From: Bacillus thuringiensis
GTDB taxonomy: Bacteria; Bacillota; Bacilli; Bacillales; Bacillaceae_G
NCBI RefSeq assembly: GCF_022095615.2
Contig: NZ_CP155559.1
Location: forward strand, 3,903,501-3,967,500
Direction: 5' to 3'
DNA length: 64,000 bases
A model generated the notes under the pieces. The model saw only the letters and a list, made by a program, of their open reading frames with translations. It was not told the origin of the DNA and did not search any database. The first letter of the stretch is position 1; the number at the start of each line of letters is the position of its first letter. The position numbers and the translations under genes are program-made. Positions 52,315-62,480 of the stretch are shown piece after piece.

Positions 52315-53140
52315 CTTTTTGTTTTAGGACATCGTGCGCCTCTGTAACTACTTGCTCAACAGAAACTGGAGAATGATTTTCGCCATTCTCACGTTCACCC
52401 TGCCATTTCAGATGAATTAAAAATTCAATATTACCATCCCCGCCCGTAATTGGTGAGAATGTTAAACCTTCTACGTCGTATCCTTCTTTTATAGTAAAGT
52501 CGACAATCATTTCCACGACAGCCTCATGTACTTTTCGATCACGAACGATACCTTTTTTCCCAACTTGCTCTCTTCCAGCTTCAAACTGTGGTTTAATTAA
52601 CGCTGCTACATCCCCATTAGGCATAAGCATTGTTTTTAAAACCGGCAGTATAAGCTTTAATGATATAAATGAAACATCGATACTAGCAAATTGCGGTAAA
52701 CCACGTTCTAAATCTGCTGGTGTCACGTAACGGAAGTTTGTCCGTTCCATTACGACAACACGCTCATCTTGACGCAATTTCCACGCAAGTTGATTGTATC
52801 CTACATCTAATGCATAAGATAATTTCGCTCCATTTTGAAGCGCACAATCTGTAAAGCCACCAGTTGATGAACCAATATCTATCATAACTTTATCTTGTAA
52901 ATCCAGGTGAAATGTCTCTAATGCCTTTTCAAGTTTATAACCACCACGGCTTACATAAGGCATAACTTGCCCCTTCACCGTAATCTCTGTATCTTGTGGG
53001 ATCTTCTCTCCTGGCTTATCAAGTCTCATCTCATTCGCATATACAAGTCCGGCCATAACGGCGCGTTTTGCTTTCTCACGTGTTTCTATAAGTCCTCGCT
53101 CTACTAATAGTACATCTACTCTTTCTTTTTTTGCACTCAT
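52301..53140 (-). CDS. yqxC: TlyA-family rRNA 2'-O-methyltransferase (YqxC)
   Basis: 279 residues. An N-terminal S4 RNA-binding domain (RVDVLLVERGLIETREKAKR) is followed by an FtsJ-like methyltransferase domain: MIDIGSSTGGFTDCALQNGA (SAM motif I, about residues 85-104), SYALDVGYNQLAWKL and IDVSFISLKLILPVL (catalytic region), and IKPQFEAG. The family methylates ribose in 16S or 23S rRNA; old annotations call it a haemolysin. It starts 3 nt after the dxs stop, so the two are co-translated. Confidence 0.92.
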   Translation of the reverse strand: MSAKKERVDVLLVERGLIETREKAKRAVMAGLVYANEMRLDKPGEKIPQDTEITVKGQVMPYVSRGGYKLEKALETFHLDLQDKVMIDIGSSTGGFTDCALQNGAKLSYALDVGYNQLAWKLRQDERVVVMERTNFRYVTPADLERGLPQFASIDVSFISLKLILPVLKTMLMPNGDVAALIKPQFEAGREQVGKKGIVRDRKVHEAVVEMIVDFTIKEGYDVEGLTFSPITGGDGNIEFLIHLKWQGERENGENHSPVSVEQVVTEAHDVLKQKGKGE

Positions 53141-53143
53141 TTG

Positions 53144-55036
53144 TTACGCCCTTTTTTGTTTTGATGGAATCATTGTATGAATACGGTCTACAACAGCATC
53201 TGTCGTTAAACCAATTTCTTCTAATAATTTTGTTACACTACCGTGCTCTATGAAACGGTCTGGAATACCCATTCGTTCAATTAACGCACTATGGTACCCG
53301 TTCTCAGACGCAAATTCAACTACTCCCGTTCCAAAACCACCAATTAAGCAAGCTTCTTCAATCGTTAAAATCGGTATATTTTTCCCTAAGAGATCATGTA
53401 AATATGCTTCATCCATCGGTTTAATAAAGCGAGCGTTCACTACTTTCACTGAAACTCCAGCCTTTTCAAGACGCTCAGCTGCTTCCATTGCCATTGGTAT
53501 TGTCGTACCAAATGTTAAAATAGCCGCTTGTGTACCTTCTTTTAACGTTTCCCAAGTACCGATTGGAATCGCCTTTAATTCTTCATCCATATGAACACCA
53601 AGTCCATTACCGCGCGCATAACGTAATGCGATTGGTCCATCTTCATATTGCATCGCCGTATATACTAGATGTTGCCCTTCATTTTCATCTTTCGGCATCA
53701 TAAGTACCATATTCGGTAAGTGACGTAAGAATGCGATGTCAAATACACCTTGATGCGTTTCACCATCTGCTCCTACTAAACCAGAGCGATCGATTCCGAT
53801 GAAGACATTTAAATTTTGGCGGCATATATCATGAACAACTTGATCATATGCTCTTTGTAAAAATGTTGAATAAATCGCTAAGAATGGCTTCATTCCTTGT
53901 GTTGCCATACCCGCCGCCATTGTTGTAGCATGCTGTTCTGCAATACCTACATCAATCATACGGTCCGGGAATTCTTTTTGGAATTTCTCAAGTTTTGATC
54001 CAACAGGCATTGCAGGTGTAATTGCAACGATACGCTCATCCGTTCTCGCTAGCTTAAGTACTGTATCACTAACAACAGCACTCCATGCTGGTGCAACTTC
54101 TTTCGGCTTAACGAAGTCACCTGATTCAATTTTATAAGGTCCTGTTCCATGCCAAGTTCCAATAACATCACTCTCAGCTGGTTTATAACCTTTTCCTTTT
54201 TTCGTAATAACATGAACAAGTACTGGGCCTTTTGTTTTCTTTGCATATTGCAACGTTTCGAATAACTTTTCATAATCGTGCCCATCAACTGGACCTAAAT
54301 ATGTAAAGCCTAATTCTTCGAAAAAGACACCGGATACTAGTAAATATTTAAGACTATCTTTTATTTTCTCTGCTGTCGCAGCAACTTTCCCACCGACTGC
54401 TGGGATTTTCTTCAATATATACTCTAGTTCATCTTTTACCCAATGGTATTTCCCTGCGGTACGTAGACGTCCAAGCACATTATGAAGCGCACCAACGTTT
54501 GGTGCAATTGACATTTCATTATCATTCAAAATAACAATCATGTCTGTTTTTTCATGTCCAATATGGTTCAATGCCTCTAAAGCCATTCCGCCTGTTAGAG
54601 CACCATCCCCAATGATTGGTATAACATATTCTTTCGTTTTCTTTAAATCACGTGCTAGAGCCATTCCCATTGCAGCAGATAATGATGTCGAGCTATGCCC
54701 AGTTTCCCATACATCGTGCTCACTCTCGCAACGTTTTGGGAAACCACATAGACCTTGATATTGCCTTAATGTACCGAATTCCTTTGCACGTCCTGTTAAA
54801 ATTTTATGTACATAGGATTGATGTCCTACGTCCCATAAAAATTTATCTTTCGGACTATCAAATAATTTATGCAGAGCAATTGTGAGTTCTACTACACCTA
54901 AATTAGGTGCAATATGTCCACCTGTTTGAGAGAGCTCTTCAATTAAAAACTTACGAATATCCTCACCCAATCCCTCTAGTTCACCGATAGACATATCTTT
55001 CAAAAAACTAGGGTTTTGAATTTGCGTTAGATCCAC
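53144..55036 (-). CDS. dxs: 1-deoxy-D-xylulose-5-phosphate synthase
   Basis: 630 residues from GTG 55036; a GTG at 55045 is possible but crowds the ribosome site. First enzyme of the MEP isoprenoid pathway: it joins pyruvate and glyceraldehyde 3-phosphate with thiamine diphosphate. The thiamine motif [18 protein letters not shown] is near residue 145, with [10 protein letters not shown]; the proton-relay Glu lies in [14 protein letters not shown] near residue 365, and [12 protein letters not shown] is the substrate region. Its product also feeds thiamine and pyridoxal synthesis. In B. subtilis ispA lies directly upstream; here a terminator intervenes. Confidence 0.96.
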   Translation of the reverse strand: MDLTQIQNPSFLKDMSIGELEGLGEDIRKFLIEELSQTGGHIAPNLGVVELTIALHKLFDSPKDKFLWDVGHQSYVHKILTGRAKEFGTLRQYQGLCGFPKRCESEHDVWETGHSSTSLSAAMGMALARDLKKTKEYVIPIIGDGALTGGMALEALNHIGHEKTDMIVILNDNEMSIAPNVGALHNVLGRLRTAGKYHWVKDELEYILKKIPAVGGKVAATAEKIKDSLKYLLVSGVFFEELGFTYLGPVDGHDYEKLFETLQYAKKTKGPVLVHVITKKGKGYKPAESDVIGTWHGTGPYKIESGDFVKPKEVAPAWSAVVSDTVLKLARTDERIVAITPAMPVGSKLEKFQKEFPDRMIDVGIAEQHATTMAAGMATQGMKPFLAIYSTFLQRAYDQVVHDICRQNLNVFIGIDRSGLVGADGETHQGVFDIAFLRHLPNMVLMMPKDENEGQHLVYTAMQYEDGPIALRYARGNGLGVHMDEELKAIPIGTWETLKEGTQAAILTFGTTIPMAMEAAERLEKAGVSVKVVNARFIKPMDEAYLHDLLGKNIPILTIEEACLIGGFGTGVVEFASENGYHSALIERMGIPDRFIEHGSVTKLLEEIGLTTDAVVDRIHTMIPSKQKRA

Positions 55037-55197
55037 ATGGATCACTCACTTTCATTTCATAATCTGTCAACATGTCAAATATTATAAAAAACATTTACAC
55101 AAAACAAGAAATTATCTTTTTTTATTTTTCACCTTGTCCTGCAATTAACCAGTCTATTGCGCCCTAATCCTATTATAAACCATATTTCTTTAGGCGA

Positions 55198-55233
55198 TGA
55201 AAAAAATAGCCGCTAACACGAAGTGATAACGGC
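55198..55233 (-). terminator. Terminator after ispA
   Basis: On the minus strand GCCGTTATCAC (55233-55223) pairs with GTGTTAGCGGC (55219-55209) with one mismatch around TTC, then TATTTTTTTC. It separates the nusB-ispA operon from dxs. No gene is seen in the remaining gap 55046-55338. Confidence 0.75.
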
Positions 55234-55338
55234 AATGTAATCTACATATATTTTTGCCAATAACAAGAAAAGAAAAACCTTTTCCTACATTTATATCATA
55301 AAATGATGAATGACTCAACAAATGGAAACGCTGTTATA

Positions 55339-56229
55339 TTAGTTATTACGTTTTGCAATCAAATCGCAAATAGATAGTAAATATTCATCTTGTAATTGCA
55401 AGGAACCAATAGCACCTTTTGCTTTTGCAATTGTTTCTTCTAAAATATCCTTTGCTCTATCTACAGTAAATAACGTCGTATATGTGCTCTTTTCGTTGGA
55501 AACATCACTACCAATCGGTTTTCCAATCTCTTCTTCGGTTCCTTCCACATCTAAAATATCATCTCGAATTTGGAAAGCTAGACCAATATATTTTGCAAAC
55601 GCAAGTAACTTTTCTTCTTGTTCTTCTGTGGCATCAGAAAGTATCGATCCTGCAAGTACAGCGAATTCAAGTAGTTTCCCAGTCTTATGCTTATGAATAT
55701 ACTCCAACTCATCAATCGTAAGCTGTTTCCCTTCAGCTTCCATATCTGCCACCTGTCCGCCAACCATTCCTTCTGGTCCTGCCGCTTTTGCAAGCTCAAG
55801 TACAAGTCTTACTTTTTTTTCAGCAGAGATTTCCTTTTGTTCATATGCCATAATAACTTGAAAAGCATACGTCAACAAACCATCGCCTGCTAAAACTGCC
55901 ATCGCTTCACCAAATACTTTATGATTTGTGGGCTTCCCTCTTCTTAAATCATCATCATCCATACAAGGTAAATCATCATGAACTAACGAGTATGTATGTA
56001 TCATTTCAAGAGCACAAGCTGCACCTACTCCAAGATTTCTTTCTTTACCAAACGCTTGTAATGTCGCAAATAAAAGTAACGGGCGGAGACGCTTTCCACC
56101 CGCTTCCAAAGAATATGTCATCGCTTCACGAAGTACATTTGGACATTGTAATTCATTTGCATAACTTACAAGCTTCTCTTCTACGAAAGTTTTACTTTCT
56201 TTCAAAAAAGTATCAAAAGCAATAGTCAC
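55339..56229 (-). CDS. ispA: Farnesyl diphosphate synthase
   Basis: 296 residues starting at GTG 56229, which overlaps the xseB stop (TAGTG). A class I prenyltransferase making farnesyl diphosphate from isopentenyl diphosphate and dimethylallyl diphosphate. First Asp-rich motif HDDLPCMDDDDLRRGKPTNH at about residues 83-102, second FQIRDDILDVEGTEEEIGKP. EAGGKRLRPLLL binds isopentenyl diphosphate. Supplies undecaprenyl and other isoprenoids. Last gene of the nusB-folD-xseA-xseB-ispA run. Confidence 0.95.
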   Translation of the reverse strand: MTIAFDTFLKESKTFVEEKLVSYANELQCPNVLREAMTYSLEAGGKRLRPLLLFATLQAFGKERNLGVGAACALEMIHTYSLVHDDLPCMDDDDLRRGKPTNHKVFGEAMAVLAGDGLLTYAFQVIMAYEQKEISAEKKVRLVLELAKAAGPEGMVGGQVADMEAEGKQLTIDELEYIHKHKTGKLLEFAVLAGSILSDATEEQEEKLLAFAKYIGLAFQIRDDILDVEGTEEEIGKPIGSDVSNEKSTYTTLFTVDRAKDILEETIAKAKGAIGSLQLQDEYLLSICDLIAKRNN

Positions 56230-56459
56230 TATGCTTCATCTCCTAAAGCAGTAAACGGTTCAAGCTCTCCATCTTCCCCAAGAATAACTGCCATTTGTTC
56301 TTGTACGTTCTTCAACTTCTCATCACAAAGCTTAGATAATTCCATACCCTCTTTAAAATAAGAAATTGCTTCTTCTAAAGGTACGTCACCTTGTTCTAGC
56401 TTAGAAACGAGATGCTCAAGTTGCGAAATTGCCTCTTCAAAGCTTAATTTATTTTCCAT
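56229..56459 (-). CDS. xseB: Exodeoxyribonuclease VII small subunit
   Basis: 76 residues, overlapping xseA by 11 nt and ispA by 1 nt, signs of tight translational coupling. The two-helix family pattern is clear: [20 protein letters not shown], then [20 protein letters not shown]. It pairs with XseA in exonuclease VII, which degrades single-stranded DNA. It has an acidic C-terminus. The order folD-xseA-xseB-ispA matches B. subtilis. Confidence 0.95.
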   Translation of the reverse strand: MENKLSFEEAISQLEHLVSKLEQGDVPLEEAISYFKEGMELSKLCDEKLKNVQEQMAVILGEDGELEPFTALGDEA

Positions 56460-57807
56460 TATTCAATTCACGCTCCTCTATGCCTGATACGCTACAATCT
56501 AGTATTCCATCTTGTAATTGAACTGAAACAGCATCTCCAAGGCTGACATCTTTCACACTTTTTAACACTTGCTTCTCTTCATCATATACAAGCCCGTACC
56601 CTCTCATCATTACTTTAAGCGGACTTAACGCTTCAAGCTTTTGAGCAACTCTTACAAAGGCAAATTCTTTCGTTTGAAGTAATGTTTGCATTTCACGTTG
56701 CAATTGCTTTTGCAATGTTTCAACCGCTACCTTCGTTTGCATAATTTTTTGAGCTGGGTGGTGCTTCTCTAAATAAAATGAAAGCTGTTTTAACTGATTT
56801 ACCTTTTTATCAATATAACGCTCTTTCGCTAAAACAAGCTGTTCTAACGCTCTATCTAATTGCTCTTCTTTTTGCTCATATACTTGTCTTGGATAACGGA
56901 ACGCATACGATTTTTGCAATACTTGTAGTTTTTCTTCTTTTTTATGTACTAACTCTCTCATCGCTCTTCGCAATCTTAGAGTTCTTTGTAATACCTTTTC
57001 TTGTAACTCTATAATGTTAGGCGCTGCCAGCTCAGCTGCTGCAGTCGGTGTTGGCGCACGTAAATCGGCAACAAAATCCGCAATTGTAAAGTCCGTTTCA
57101 TGACCTACTGCCGAAATAATAGGAATCTCACTCTTAAAGATTGCCCTTGCTACCATTTCTTCATTGAAAGCCCATAACTCTTCAATAGAGCCTCCCCCGC
57201 GCCCAACGATTAGGACATCTATCTCTCCCATTTCATTCGCTGTACGAATCGCTTGTACAATTGAGGGAGCTGCTGACTCCCCCTGTACAAGTACCGGAAA
57301 CACAATAACATTTCCAATTGGATAACGACGTTTAATCGTTGTTATAACATCACGAATCGCTGCCCCTGTTGGCGACGTAATCACACCTATTGTTTTAACA
57401 TAAGGAGGAATTGTTTTTTTATAAACTTGAGAAAACAAACCTTCTTCCTCTAAACGAACCTTTAATTGTTCGTAAGCTAAATGCAGGTTTCCGACTCCGT
57501 CAGGCTGCATGTCTTGAATATAAATTTGATAAGAACCACTCGCCTCGTAAACGGAAATTTTCCCTTTCACAAGTACCTTCATCCCATTTTCAGGTCTGAA
57601 TTTAATATTACGATTATGACCCGCAAACATAACCGCTGCGATTCTTGCATTTTCATCTTTCAATGTAAAGTACATGTGACCACGACTATGATTTTTAAAG
57701 TTGGAAATTTCACCTTTTAACCAAACAGACTGCAAATGCGGATCATATTCTATTTTTGTTTTTATATAGCGTGTTAACGCTGTAACGGTTAAATATTGTT
57801 TTTCCAT
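56449..57807 (-). CDS. xseA: Exodeoxyribonuclease VII large subunit
   Basis: 452 residues. An N-terminal OB domain binds single-stranded DNA ([20 protein letters not shown], then [20 protein letters not shown]). The catalytic domain has [41 protein letters not shown] and [31 protein letters not shown] long coiled coil (residues 270-390) then carries the binding sites for XseB chains. The start is ATG 57807, and the stop overlaps the xseB start. Confidence 0.95.
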   Translation of the reverse strand: MEKQYLTVTALTRYIKTKIEYDPHLQSVWLKGEISNFKNHSRGHMYFTLKDENARIAAVMFAGHNRNIKFRPENGMKVLVKGKISVYEASGSYQIYIQDMQPDGVGNLHLAYEQLKVRLEEEGLFSQVYKKTIPPYVKTIGVITSPTGAAIRDVITTIKRRYPIGNVIVFPVLVQGESAAPSIVQAIRTANEMGEIDVLIVGRGGGSIEELWAFNEEMVARAIFKSEIPIISAVGHETDFTIADFVADLRAPTPTAAAELAAPNIIELQEKVLQRTLRLRRAMRELVHKKEEKLQVLQKSYAFRYPRQVYEQKEEQLDRALEQLVLAKERYIDKKVNQLKQLSFYLEKHHPAQKIMQTKVAVETLQKQLQREMQTLLQTKEFAFVRVAQKLEALSPLKVMMRGYGLVYDEEKQVLKSVKDVSLGDAVSVQLQDGILDCSVSGIEERELNNGK

Positions 57808-57833
57808 TTCTCTCTCCTCATAGCCGACTCAAA

Positions 57834-58694
57834 TTATTTACAAACGACACCTGCGCGCTTAGCAGATTCAACAGTATTATGAAGAAGCATTGTGATCGTC
57901 ATTGGACCAACACCCTTTGGCACAGGTGTAATGTAACCTGCAACATCTAACACGTTGTCAAAGTCAACATCACCACAAAGTTTACCTGTTTCTAAACGGT
58001 TCACACCAACGTCGATTACAACCGCTCCTTCTTTAATATAATCAGCTGTTACCATTTTAGGTCGTCCAACAGCTACGATTAAAATATCAGCTAACTTCGT
58101 TAACTCTTTCATATTTTGCGTTTTAGAATGACAATAGGTGACAGTTGCATTTTCATTTAAGAACAATTGCCCCACTGGCTTGCCGACAATATTACTTCTT
58201 CCAATTACTACAACATGTTTTCCCGAGATATCAAGATTTGTTTCTTTTACTAATTCTACAATACCGTGCGGTGTACATGGAAGGAATGTATCTTGTCCCG
58301 TCATCATACGTCCCACGCTGATTGGGTGAAATCCATCTACATCTTTTTCTGGTGAAATTCTTTCAATGATAGCTTTTTCTTCAATATGTTTTGGTAAAGG
58401 TAATTGCACTAAAATGCCATTAATACGGTCATCGACATTTAAGCGATCGATTTCAGCAAGCAAACGCTCCTCAGTAATTGTTTCAGGAAGTTCAATTAGC
58501 TCTGAATAGATTCCTACTTGTTCACAGCCCTTTTCTTTTCCTTTTACATAAGAACGAGATGCTGGATCTTCTCCAACTAGAATAACTGCTAATCCTGGTA
58601 CAATCCCTTGCTCTTTCAACTTCACAACTTCTTCTGTTAATTGTGCTCGTTTTTTCTCCGCAACTTCATTTCCTTTGATGATTACTGCTACCAT
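57834..58694 (-). CDS. folD: Bifunctional methylenetetrahydrofolate dehydrogenase / cyclohydrolase
   Basis: 286 residues. It interconverts 5,10-methylene- and 10-formyl-tetrahydrofolate with NADP+. Signatures: [29 protein letters not shown] with the catalytic Lys near residue 55, [25 protein letters not shown], and the cofactor motif [18 protein letters not shown]. Near the end is [30 protein letters not shown] precedes the ATG. Lies between nusB (23 nt upstream) and xseA. Confidence 0.96.
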   Translation of the reverse strand: MVAVIIKGNEVAEKKRAQLTEEVVKLKEQGIVPGLAVILVGEDPASRSYVKGKEKGCEQVGIYSELIELPETITEERLLAEIDRLNVDDRINGILVQLPLPKHIEEKAIIERISPEKDVDGFHPISVGRMMTGQDTFLPCTPHGIVELVKETNLDISGKHVVVIGRSNIVGKPVGQLFLNENATVTYCHSKTQNMKELTKLADILIVAVGRPKMVTADYIKEGAVVIDVGVNRLETGKLCGDVDFDNVLDVAGYITPVPKGVGPMTITMLLHNTVESAKRAGVVCK

Positions 58695-58717
58695 TTTAAG
58701 ATTCCCCCTTAAAGAAA

Positions 58718-59110
58718 TTACAGTGTATCTTTTATATTAGATAAAACGCCGTTAATAAAACGACGAGATTCCTCATCCCCAAATGTTTTAGCAATTTCAA
58801 TTGCCTCGTTAATTGTTACGTTGTGTGGAATTTCTTCCATGTATTTCATTTCATAAACAGCTACACGTAAAATACTGCGGTCAACAATACTAATACGCTC
58901 CAGCTTCCATTTTTTTAAGTTTTGACGAATCGCTTCATCAATTACTTCTTTATTTTCTACAAAACCTACTACAAGTGATTCTAGAAACTCATTTGTTTCT
59001 TCACCTTCATCTAGCGTGTTTTCCACCGCTACTTTCGGTTCTAATTCACCTGTAATATCCATTTGGTATAATGCTTGCATAGCTCTTTCTCTAGCCGTCC
59101 TACGTTTCAT
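58718..59110 (-). CDS. nusB: Transcription antitermination factor NusB
   Basis: 130 residues, all-helical. [20 protein letters not shown] opens the protein with the Arg-rich RNA-binding stretch. [20 protein letters not shown] and [19 protein letters not shown] are the family signatures, and FINGVLSNI closes it. It binds boxA RNA with NusE (S10) in rRNA antitermination. It is the first gene of the nusB-folD-xseA-xseB-ispA run, with AAAGGAGAG before the ATG and a sigma-A promoter about 60 nt upstream. Confidence 0.95.
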
Positions 59111-59150
59111 TGTAACTCTCCTTTATGCTTCAAGTCTTTCCTTATGCTTT

Positions 59151-59180
59151 GTTATATTATTATAATTTATAAGCCGTCAA
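59151..59180 (-). promoter_or_regulatory. Candidate promoter of the nusB operon
   Basis: On the minus strand TTGACG (59180-59175), 18 nt, TATAAC (59156-59151), about 40-70 nt before the nusB ATG. The rest of the gap 59181-59420 shows no gene. Confidence 0.5.
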
Positions 59181-59420
59181 TTCACTTACTCTTACAGTTT
59201 TCATTGATTTTCCAACCTTATAATACAATGATAATAACACAATTTATCGTTTCACACACGGGTTACAAGGCTGAAAAATAATAAAAAGATTAACTTCAAG
59301 TTCCATATCTTATCACAATGTACGTTTTTTGGAAAAACGAAACATCTTCTTTTTGATTTCTTATTTTTTGAAATAGTATAATAATTAGAGGGTTTTAATT
59401 TGTGAAGAAATGAAACGATA

Positions 59421-59451
59421 AAAAAGATGCCTATGTTACTAGGCACCTTTT
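59421..59451 (-). terminator. Terminator of the accBC-yqhY operon
   Basis: AAAAAGATGCCTA (59421-59433) pairs with TAGGCACCTTTTT (59440-59452 region) around TGTTAC, with one weak pair. It follows the yqhY stop codon and carries an A-tract that becomes a T-run on the minus strand. Confidence 0.85.
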
Positions 59452-59457
59452 TCATTC

Positions 59458-59850
59458 TTACACTGGTTCGATTTCTGTTTTTTGTGTTTCGAATGTTACG
59501 CCAACGATGTGAACATTCACTTCTTTTGGCTCAAGCCCTGTCATTGTAAAGAGTGCCTGGCGAATGTTGTCTTGAATCTTTTGTGCAACAACTGGAATTG
59601 CTACGCCAAAATACATCACAACATAAAGGTCAACGATAATATCTTCGTTTGCTAATTCAACCTTTACACCTTTACCATGATTTTTCTTACCTAACTTCTC
59701 AACAACATCTGTAGCAAAATTACCACGCATTGCCGCTACACCTTCTACCTCAGCAGCTGCAATACCTGCGATTACTTCAATTACTTCTGGTGCAATTTCT
59801 ACTTTACCAAGAGTTGTATCTTGACCCATATCTAACATATGTTCAGCCAT
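59458..59850 (-). CDS. yqhY: Asp23/Gls24-family protein YqhY
   Basis: 130 residues. The Asp23 fold: LGKVEIAPEVIEVIAGIAAA, EVEGVAAMRGNF, VKVELANEDIIVDLYVVMYF and IQDNIRQALFTMTGLEPKEV, then VNVHIVGVTF. It is cytoplasmic. In B. subtilis YqhY is linked to fatty-acid synthesis: its loss selects mutations in acetyl-CoA carboxylase genes. Its place directly after accC here (22 nt) fits that link. AAAGGAGG precedes the ATG. Confidence 0.9.
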   Translation of the reverse strand: MAEHMLDMGQDTTLGKVEIAPEVIEVIAGIAAAEVEGVAAMRGNFATDVVEKLGKKNHGKGVKVELANEDIIVDLYVVMYFGVAIPVVAQKIQDNIRQALFTMTGLEPKEVNVHIVGVTFETQKTEIEPV

Positions 59851-59872
59851 GAAAAAAACCTCCTTTAATGTA

Positions 59873-61225
59873 TCACTGCGTCACAAGTTCATGCTCTTCC
59901 AAAAATTTCGTATTAAACTCACCTTTTACAAAATCAGGATGATCTAGCAATTGCAAATGGAACGGGATTGTTGTATGTACGCCTTCAATGACAAACTCAC
60001 TGAGTGCACGCTTCATTTTTGCAATTGCCTCTTCACGTGTTTTTCCGTGAACAATTAATTTAGCAACCATCGAATCATAGAAAGGTGGGATTGAATATCC
60101 CGGATATACAGCAGAATCGACGCGAATACCAAATCCGCCTGGTGGCAAGTACATTTCTACTTTACCTGGAGATGGCATAAATTTTTTGGCAGGGTTTTCC
60201 GCATTAATTCGGCATTCAATTGCCCAACCATTAAATTGTACTTCTTCTTGCTGTAACGATAACTTTTCTCCAGAAGCAACACGAATTTGTTCTTTAATTA
60301 AATCCATCCCTGTTACCATTTCAGTAACTGGATGCTCAACTTGAATTCTCGTATTCATCTCCATGAAATAAAAGCTTTTCGTTCTATATTCATAAATAAA
60401 CTCAACCGTACCAGCACCTGTATAATCAACCGCTACCGCCGCTTTAACTGCCGCATCACCCATCTGCTTGCGAACATTTTCATCAAGTGCAGGTGATGGA
60501 CTTTCTTCTAGTAGTTTTTGCAAGCGGCGCTGAATTGTACAATCACGCTCTCCTAAATGAATGGCATTTCCGTGTGTATCTGCCATTATTTGAATCTCAA
60601 CATGGCGGAAATCTTCAACGTACTTTTCTAAGTATACACCAGGGTTCCCAAAAGCGGTACTAGCTTCTTGCTGTGTAATTTGAATTCCTTTTACAAGCTC
60701 TTCTTCATGGCGTGCAACACGAATACCTTTTCCACCGCCACCTGCAGTCGCTTTAATAATAACTGGATATCCAATTTGATTAGCAAGCTCGATCGCTTCT
60801 TCGGTATTTTTAATAATCCCTTGTGAACCTGGTACAATCGGAACCCCTGCTTCTTTCATTGTATCACGAGCAACGTCTTTTGTGCCCATCTTTGAAATAG
60901 CTTCTGGACTTGGACCGATAAAAATCAAGTTACATTCACGGCACAGCTCTGCAAAATCTGCATTCTCTGCTAAAAATCCGTATCCCGGATGAATTGCATC
61001 GCAGCCTGTTAACTTCGCAACACTAATAATGTTCGTCAAATTTAAATAGCTTTCTTTCGAAATCGTTGGTCCTACACAATACGCCTCATCAGCAATTTGT
61101 ACGTGAAGTGACTCTTTATCTGCTTCTGAATAAATTGCGACTGTTTCAATATCCATTTCTTTACAAGCACGAATAATTCGTACAGCAATTTCCCCACGAT
61201 TGGCTATTAATACTTTTTTTATCAT
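59873..61225 (-). CDS. accC: Acetyl-CoA carboxylase, biotin carboxylase subunit
   Basis: 450 residues from ATG 61225, with AAGGGAG upstream; a GTG directly before it (61228) is less well spaced. It carboxylates biotin on AccB using ATP and bicarbonate, the first half of the step that commits acetyl-CoA to fatty acids. ATP-grasp motifs: [48 protein letters not shown] and [19 protein letters not shown] with metal-binding Glu and the catalytic Arg. AccD and AccA are not in this window. Confidence 0.97.
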   Translation of the reverse strand: MIKKVLIANRGEIAVRIIRACKEMDIETVAIYSEADKESLHVQIADEAYCVGPTISKESYLNLTNIISVAKLTGCDAIHPGYGFLAENADFAELCRECNLIFIGPSPEAISKMGTKDVARDTMKEAGVPIVPGSQGIIKNTEEAIELANQIGYPVIIKATAGGGGKGIRVARHEEELVKGIQITQQEASTAFGNPGVYLEKYVEDFRHVEIQIMADTHGNAIHLGERDCTIQRRLQKLLEESPSPALDENVRKQMGDAAVKAAVAVDYTGAGTVEFIYEYRTKSFYFMEMNTRIQVEHPVTEMVTGMDLIKEQIRVASGEKLSLQQEEVQFNGWAIECRINAENPAKKFMPSPGKVEMYLPPGGFGIRVDSAVYPGYSIPPFYDSMVAKLIVHGKTREEAIAKMKRALSEFVIEGVHTTIPFHLQLLDHPDFVKGEFNTKFLEEHELVTQ

Positions 61226-61241
61226 CACAAAGACTCCCTTA

Positions 61242-61730
61242 TTACGCTTTTACAAGAAATAGCGGTTGTCCATACTCAACAAGCTGTCCATTATTAACAA
61301 GAATCTCAACAATTTCGCCATCTACATCAGCATCGATTTCATTAAATAATTTCATAGCCTCGACAATGCATACGATAGAATCTTTCGATACTCTATCCCC
61401 TACACTTACATATGCAGGTGTGTCAGGCGAAGAAGAAGAATAGAATGTACCTACCATCGGTGATGTAATTTTATGTAGGTTCTCATGTTGAACAGATTTT
61501 TTCTCTTCTTGTTTTGGTACTTCCACTTGTGCTGCCGCTACTGTTGTTTCAACTTCAACAGGTGCTACTGGTTGCACGGCTTGTTTTGCTACAGGTGCTT
61601 GCACCGCAACAACTTCATTACCACGCTTTTTCATTTTAATTGTCGTACCATCTTTCTTGTATTCAAATTCATCAATATTAGAGCTATCAATTAATTTAAT
61701 TAATTCACGAACTTCTTGAATTTTAAACAT
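61242..61730 (-). CDS. accB: Acetyl-CoA carboxylase, biotin carboxyl carrier protein
   Basis: 162 residues. An N-terminal segment ([20 protein letters not shown]) is followed by an Ala/Pro/Val linker and the C-terminal biotinyl domain, with biotin on the Lys of [10 protein letters not shown] near residue 128. [20 protein letters not shown] marks the start of that domain. It is the first gene of accB-accC-yqhY. A palindrome matching the core of the FapR operator overlaps the predicted -10 box 240 nt upstream. Confidence 0.96.
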   Translation of the reverse strand: MFKIQEVRELIKLIDSSNIDEFEYKKDGTTIKMKKRGNEVVAVQAPVAKQAVQPVAPVEVETTVAAAQVEVPKQEEKKSVQHENLHKITSPMVGTFYSSSSPDTPAYVSVGDRVSKDSIVCIVEAMKLFNEIDADVDGEIVEILVNNGQLVEYGQPLFLVKA

Positions 61731-61953
61731 GTAAAATCCACTCCCATACTCTTGTTTGTCCCGTTTTTACAGATTCTCAGCACTAAAAACTAGATTGACT
61801 GTAAAAATACGATGTACTCTATTAGAAAATGTATTTCATTTACTAATAAAAATAGTTACTATTTCCATCTTACGATAAATTTTTTAAACATTCCAATTTA
61901 TATTTCTTTATAATAAATCGAAACTCCTGTAAAAATATTATTCCAATAAAAAT

Positions 61954-61996
61954 TTATTACCTAGTAATAATACCAAGTTTCACACAAAATTGGCAA
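61954..61996 (-). promoter_or_regulatory. accBC promoter with FapR-like operator
   Basis: On the minus strand TTGCCA (61996-61991), 18 nt and TATTAT (61972-61967) form a promoter. Directly over the -10 lies TTATTACCTAGTAATAA (61954-61970), a perfect palindrome differing from the FapR consensus TTAGTACCTAGTACTAA by one symmetric base change in each arm. FapR is the malonyl-CoA-responsive repressor of fatty-acid genes in Bacillus. The gap 61731-62200 otherwise shows no gene. Confidence 0.55.
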
Positions 61997-62200
61997 GACC
62001 ACTTCCTAAAAAACATTCCTTACTTTTTCAAAATGCTACACAGTAAACGTAGAATTACCGCTCCACCCTTCACCTCATCTATAGTCAATAACATATTTTT
62101 ACCAAATATTATTTTTTTGTTTACACGTCGTTCATCATTCCTTCATATAAGAATAGTATGTTCAAAGTGTAGAAAATATATCGTATCGAGGTGTGGACAT

Positions 62201-62395
62201 ATGATATGGCTCATTCTCTTCTTACCTGCCGTAATGGTCTGGGCATTCGTTCTCTTCATCCACGTCAAATCTGGAAAAAGTAATCATCGTTACCATGAAC
62301 CACTAATCTTTTACTCACAACGCATTTCTCCATTCCGAGTTGAACATAATAAAAACAACTACAAAGACGAAACAGAAAAAAGCTATCGAAAATGA
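62201..62395 (+). CDS. Small single-pass membrane protein
   Basis: 64 residues from ATG 62201 with GAGGTG 7 nt upstream; the larger open frame from 62033 has no ribosome site. One N-terminal helix (MIWLILFLPAVMVWAFVLFI) is followed by a basic, polar tail (HVKSGKSNHRYHEPL). No known domain. The gene is divergent from accB and its stop lies in the loop of its terminator. Function unknown. Confidence 0.6.
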   Translation: MIWLILFLPAVMVWAFVLFIHVKSGKSNHRYHEPLIFYSQRISPFRVEHNKNNYKDETEKSYRK

Positions 62396-62405
62396 TAGCT
62401 TTTTT
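62376..62405 (+). terminator. Terminator of the small membrane protein gene
   Basis: AAAAAAGCTATC (62376-62387) pairs with GATAGCTTTTTT (62394-62405) around GAAAAT. Confidence 0.9.
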
Positions 62406-62445
62406 CTATAATTATTTTCAAACAATCCGATTCGTAAAAATTAAT

Positions 62446-62472
62446 AATCCGCGGGGAATTTCCCCGCGGATT
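62446..62472. terminator. GC-rich hairpin after spoIIIAH
   Basis: AATCCGCGGGGAA (62446-62458) and TTCCCCGCGGATT (62460-62472) form a 13-bp palindrome with a very short loop. It lies just past the spoIIIAH stop and is the likely end of the spoIIIA operon, although the T-run is interrupted. Confidence 0.75.
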
Positions 62473-62480
62473 GTTAGTTT

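Noticed and set aside
59252..59455. 67-codon minus-strand frame after nusB
   Set aside because: It spans the yqhY terminator, lacks a ribosome site and has shadow-like composition.
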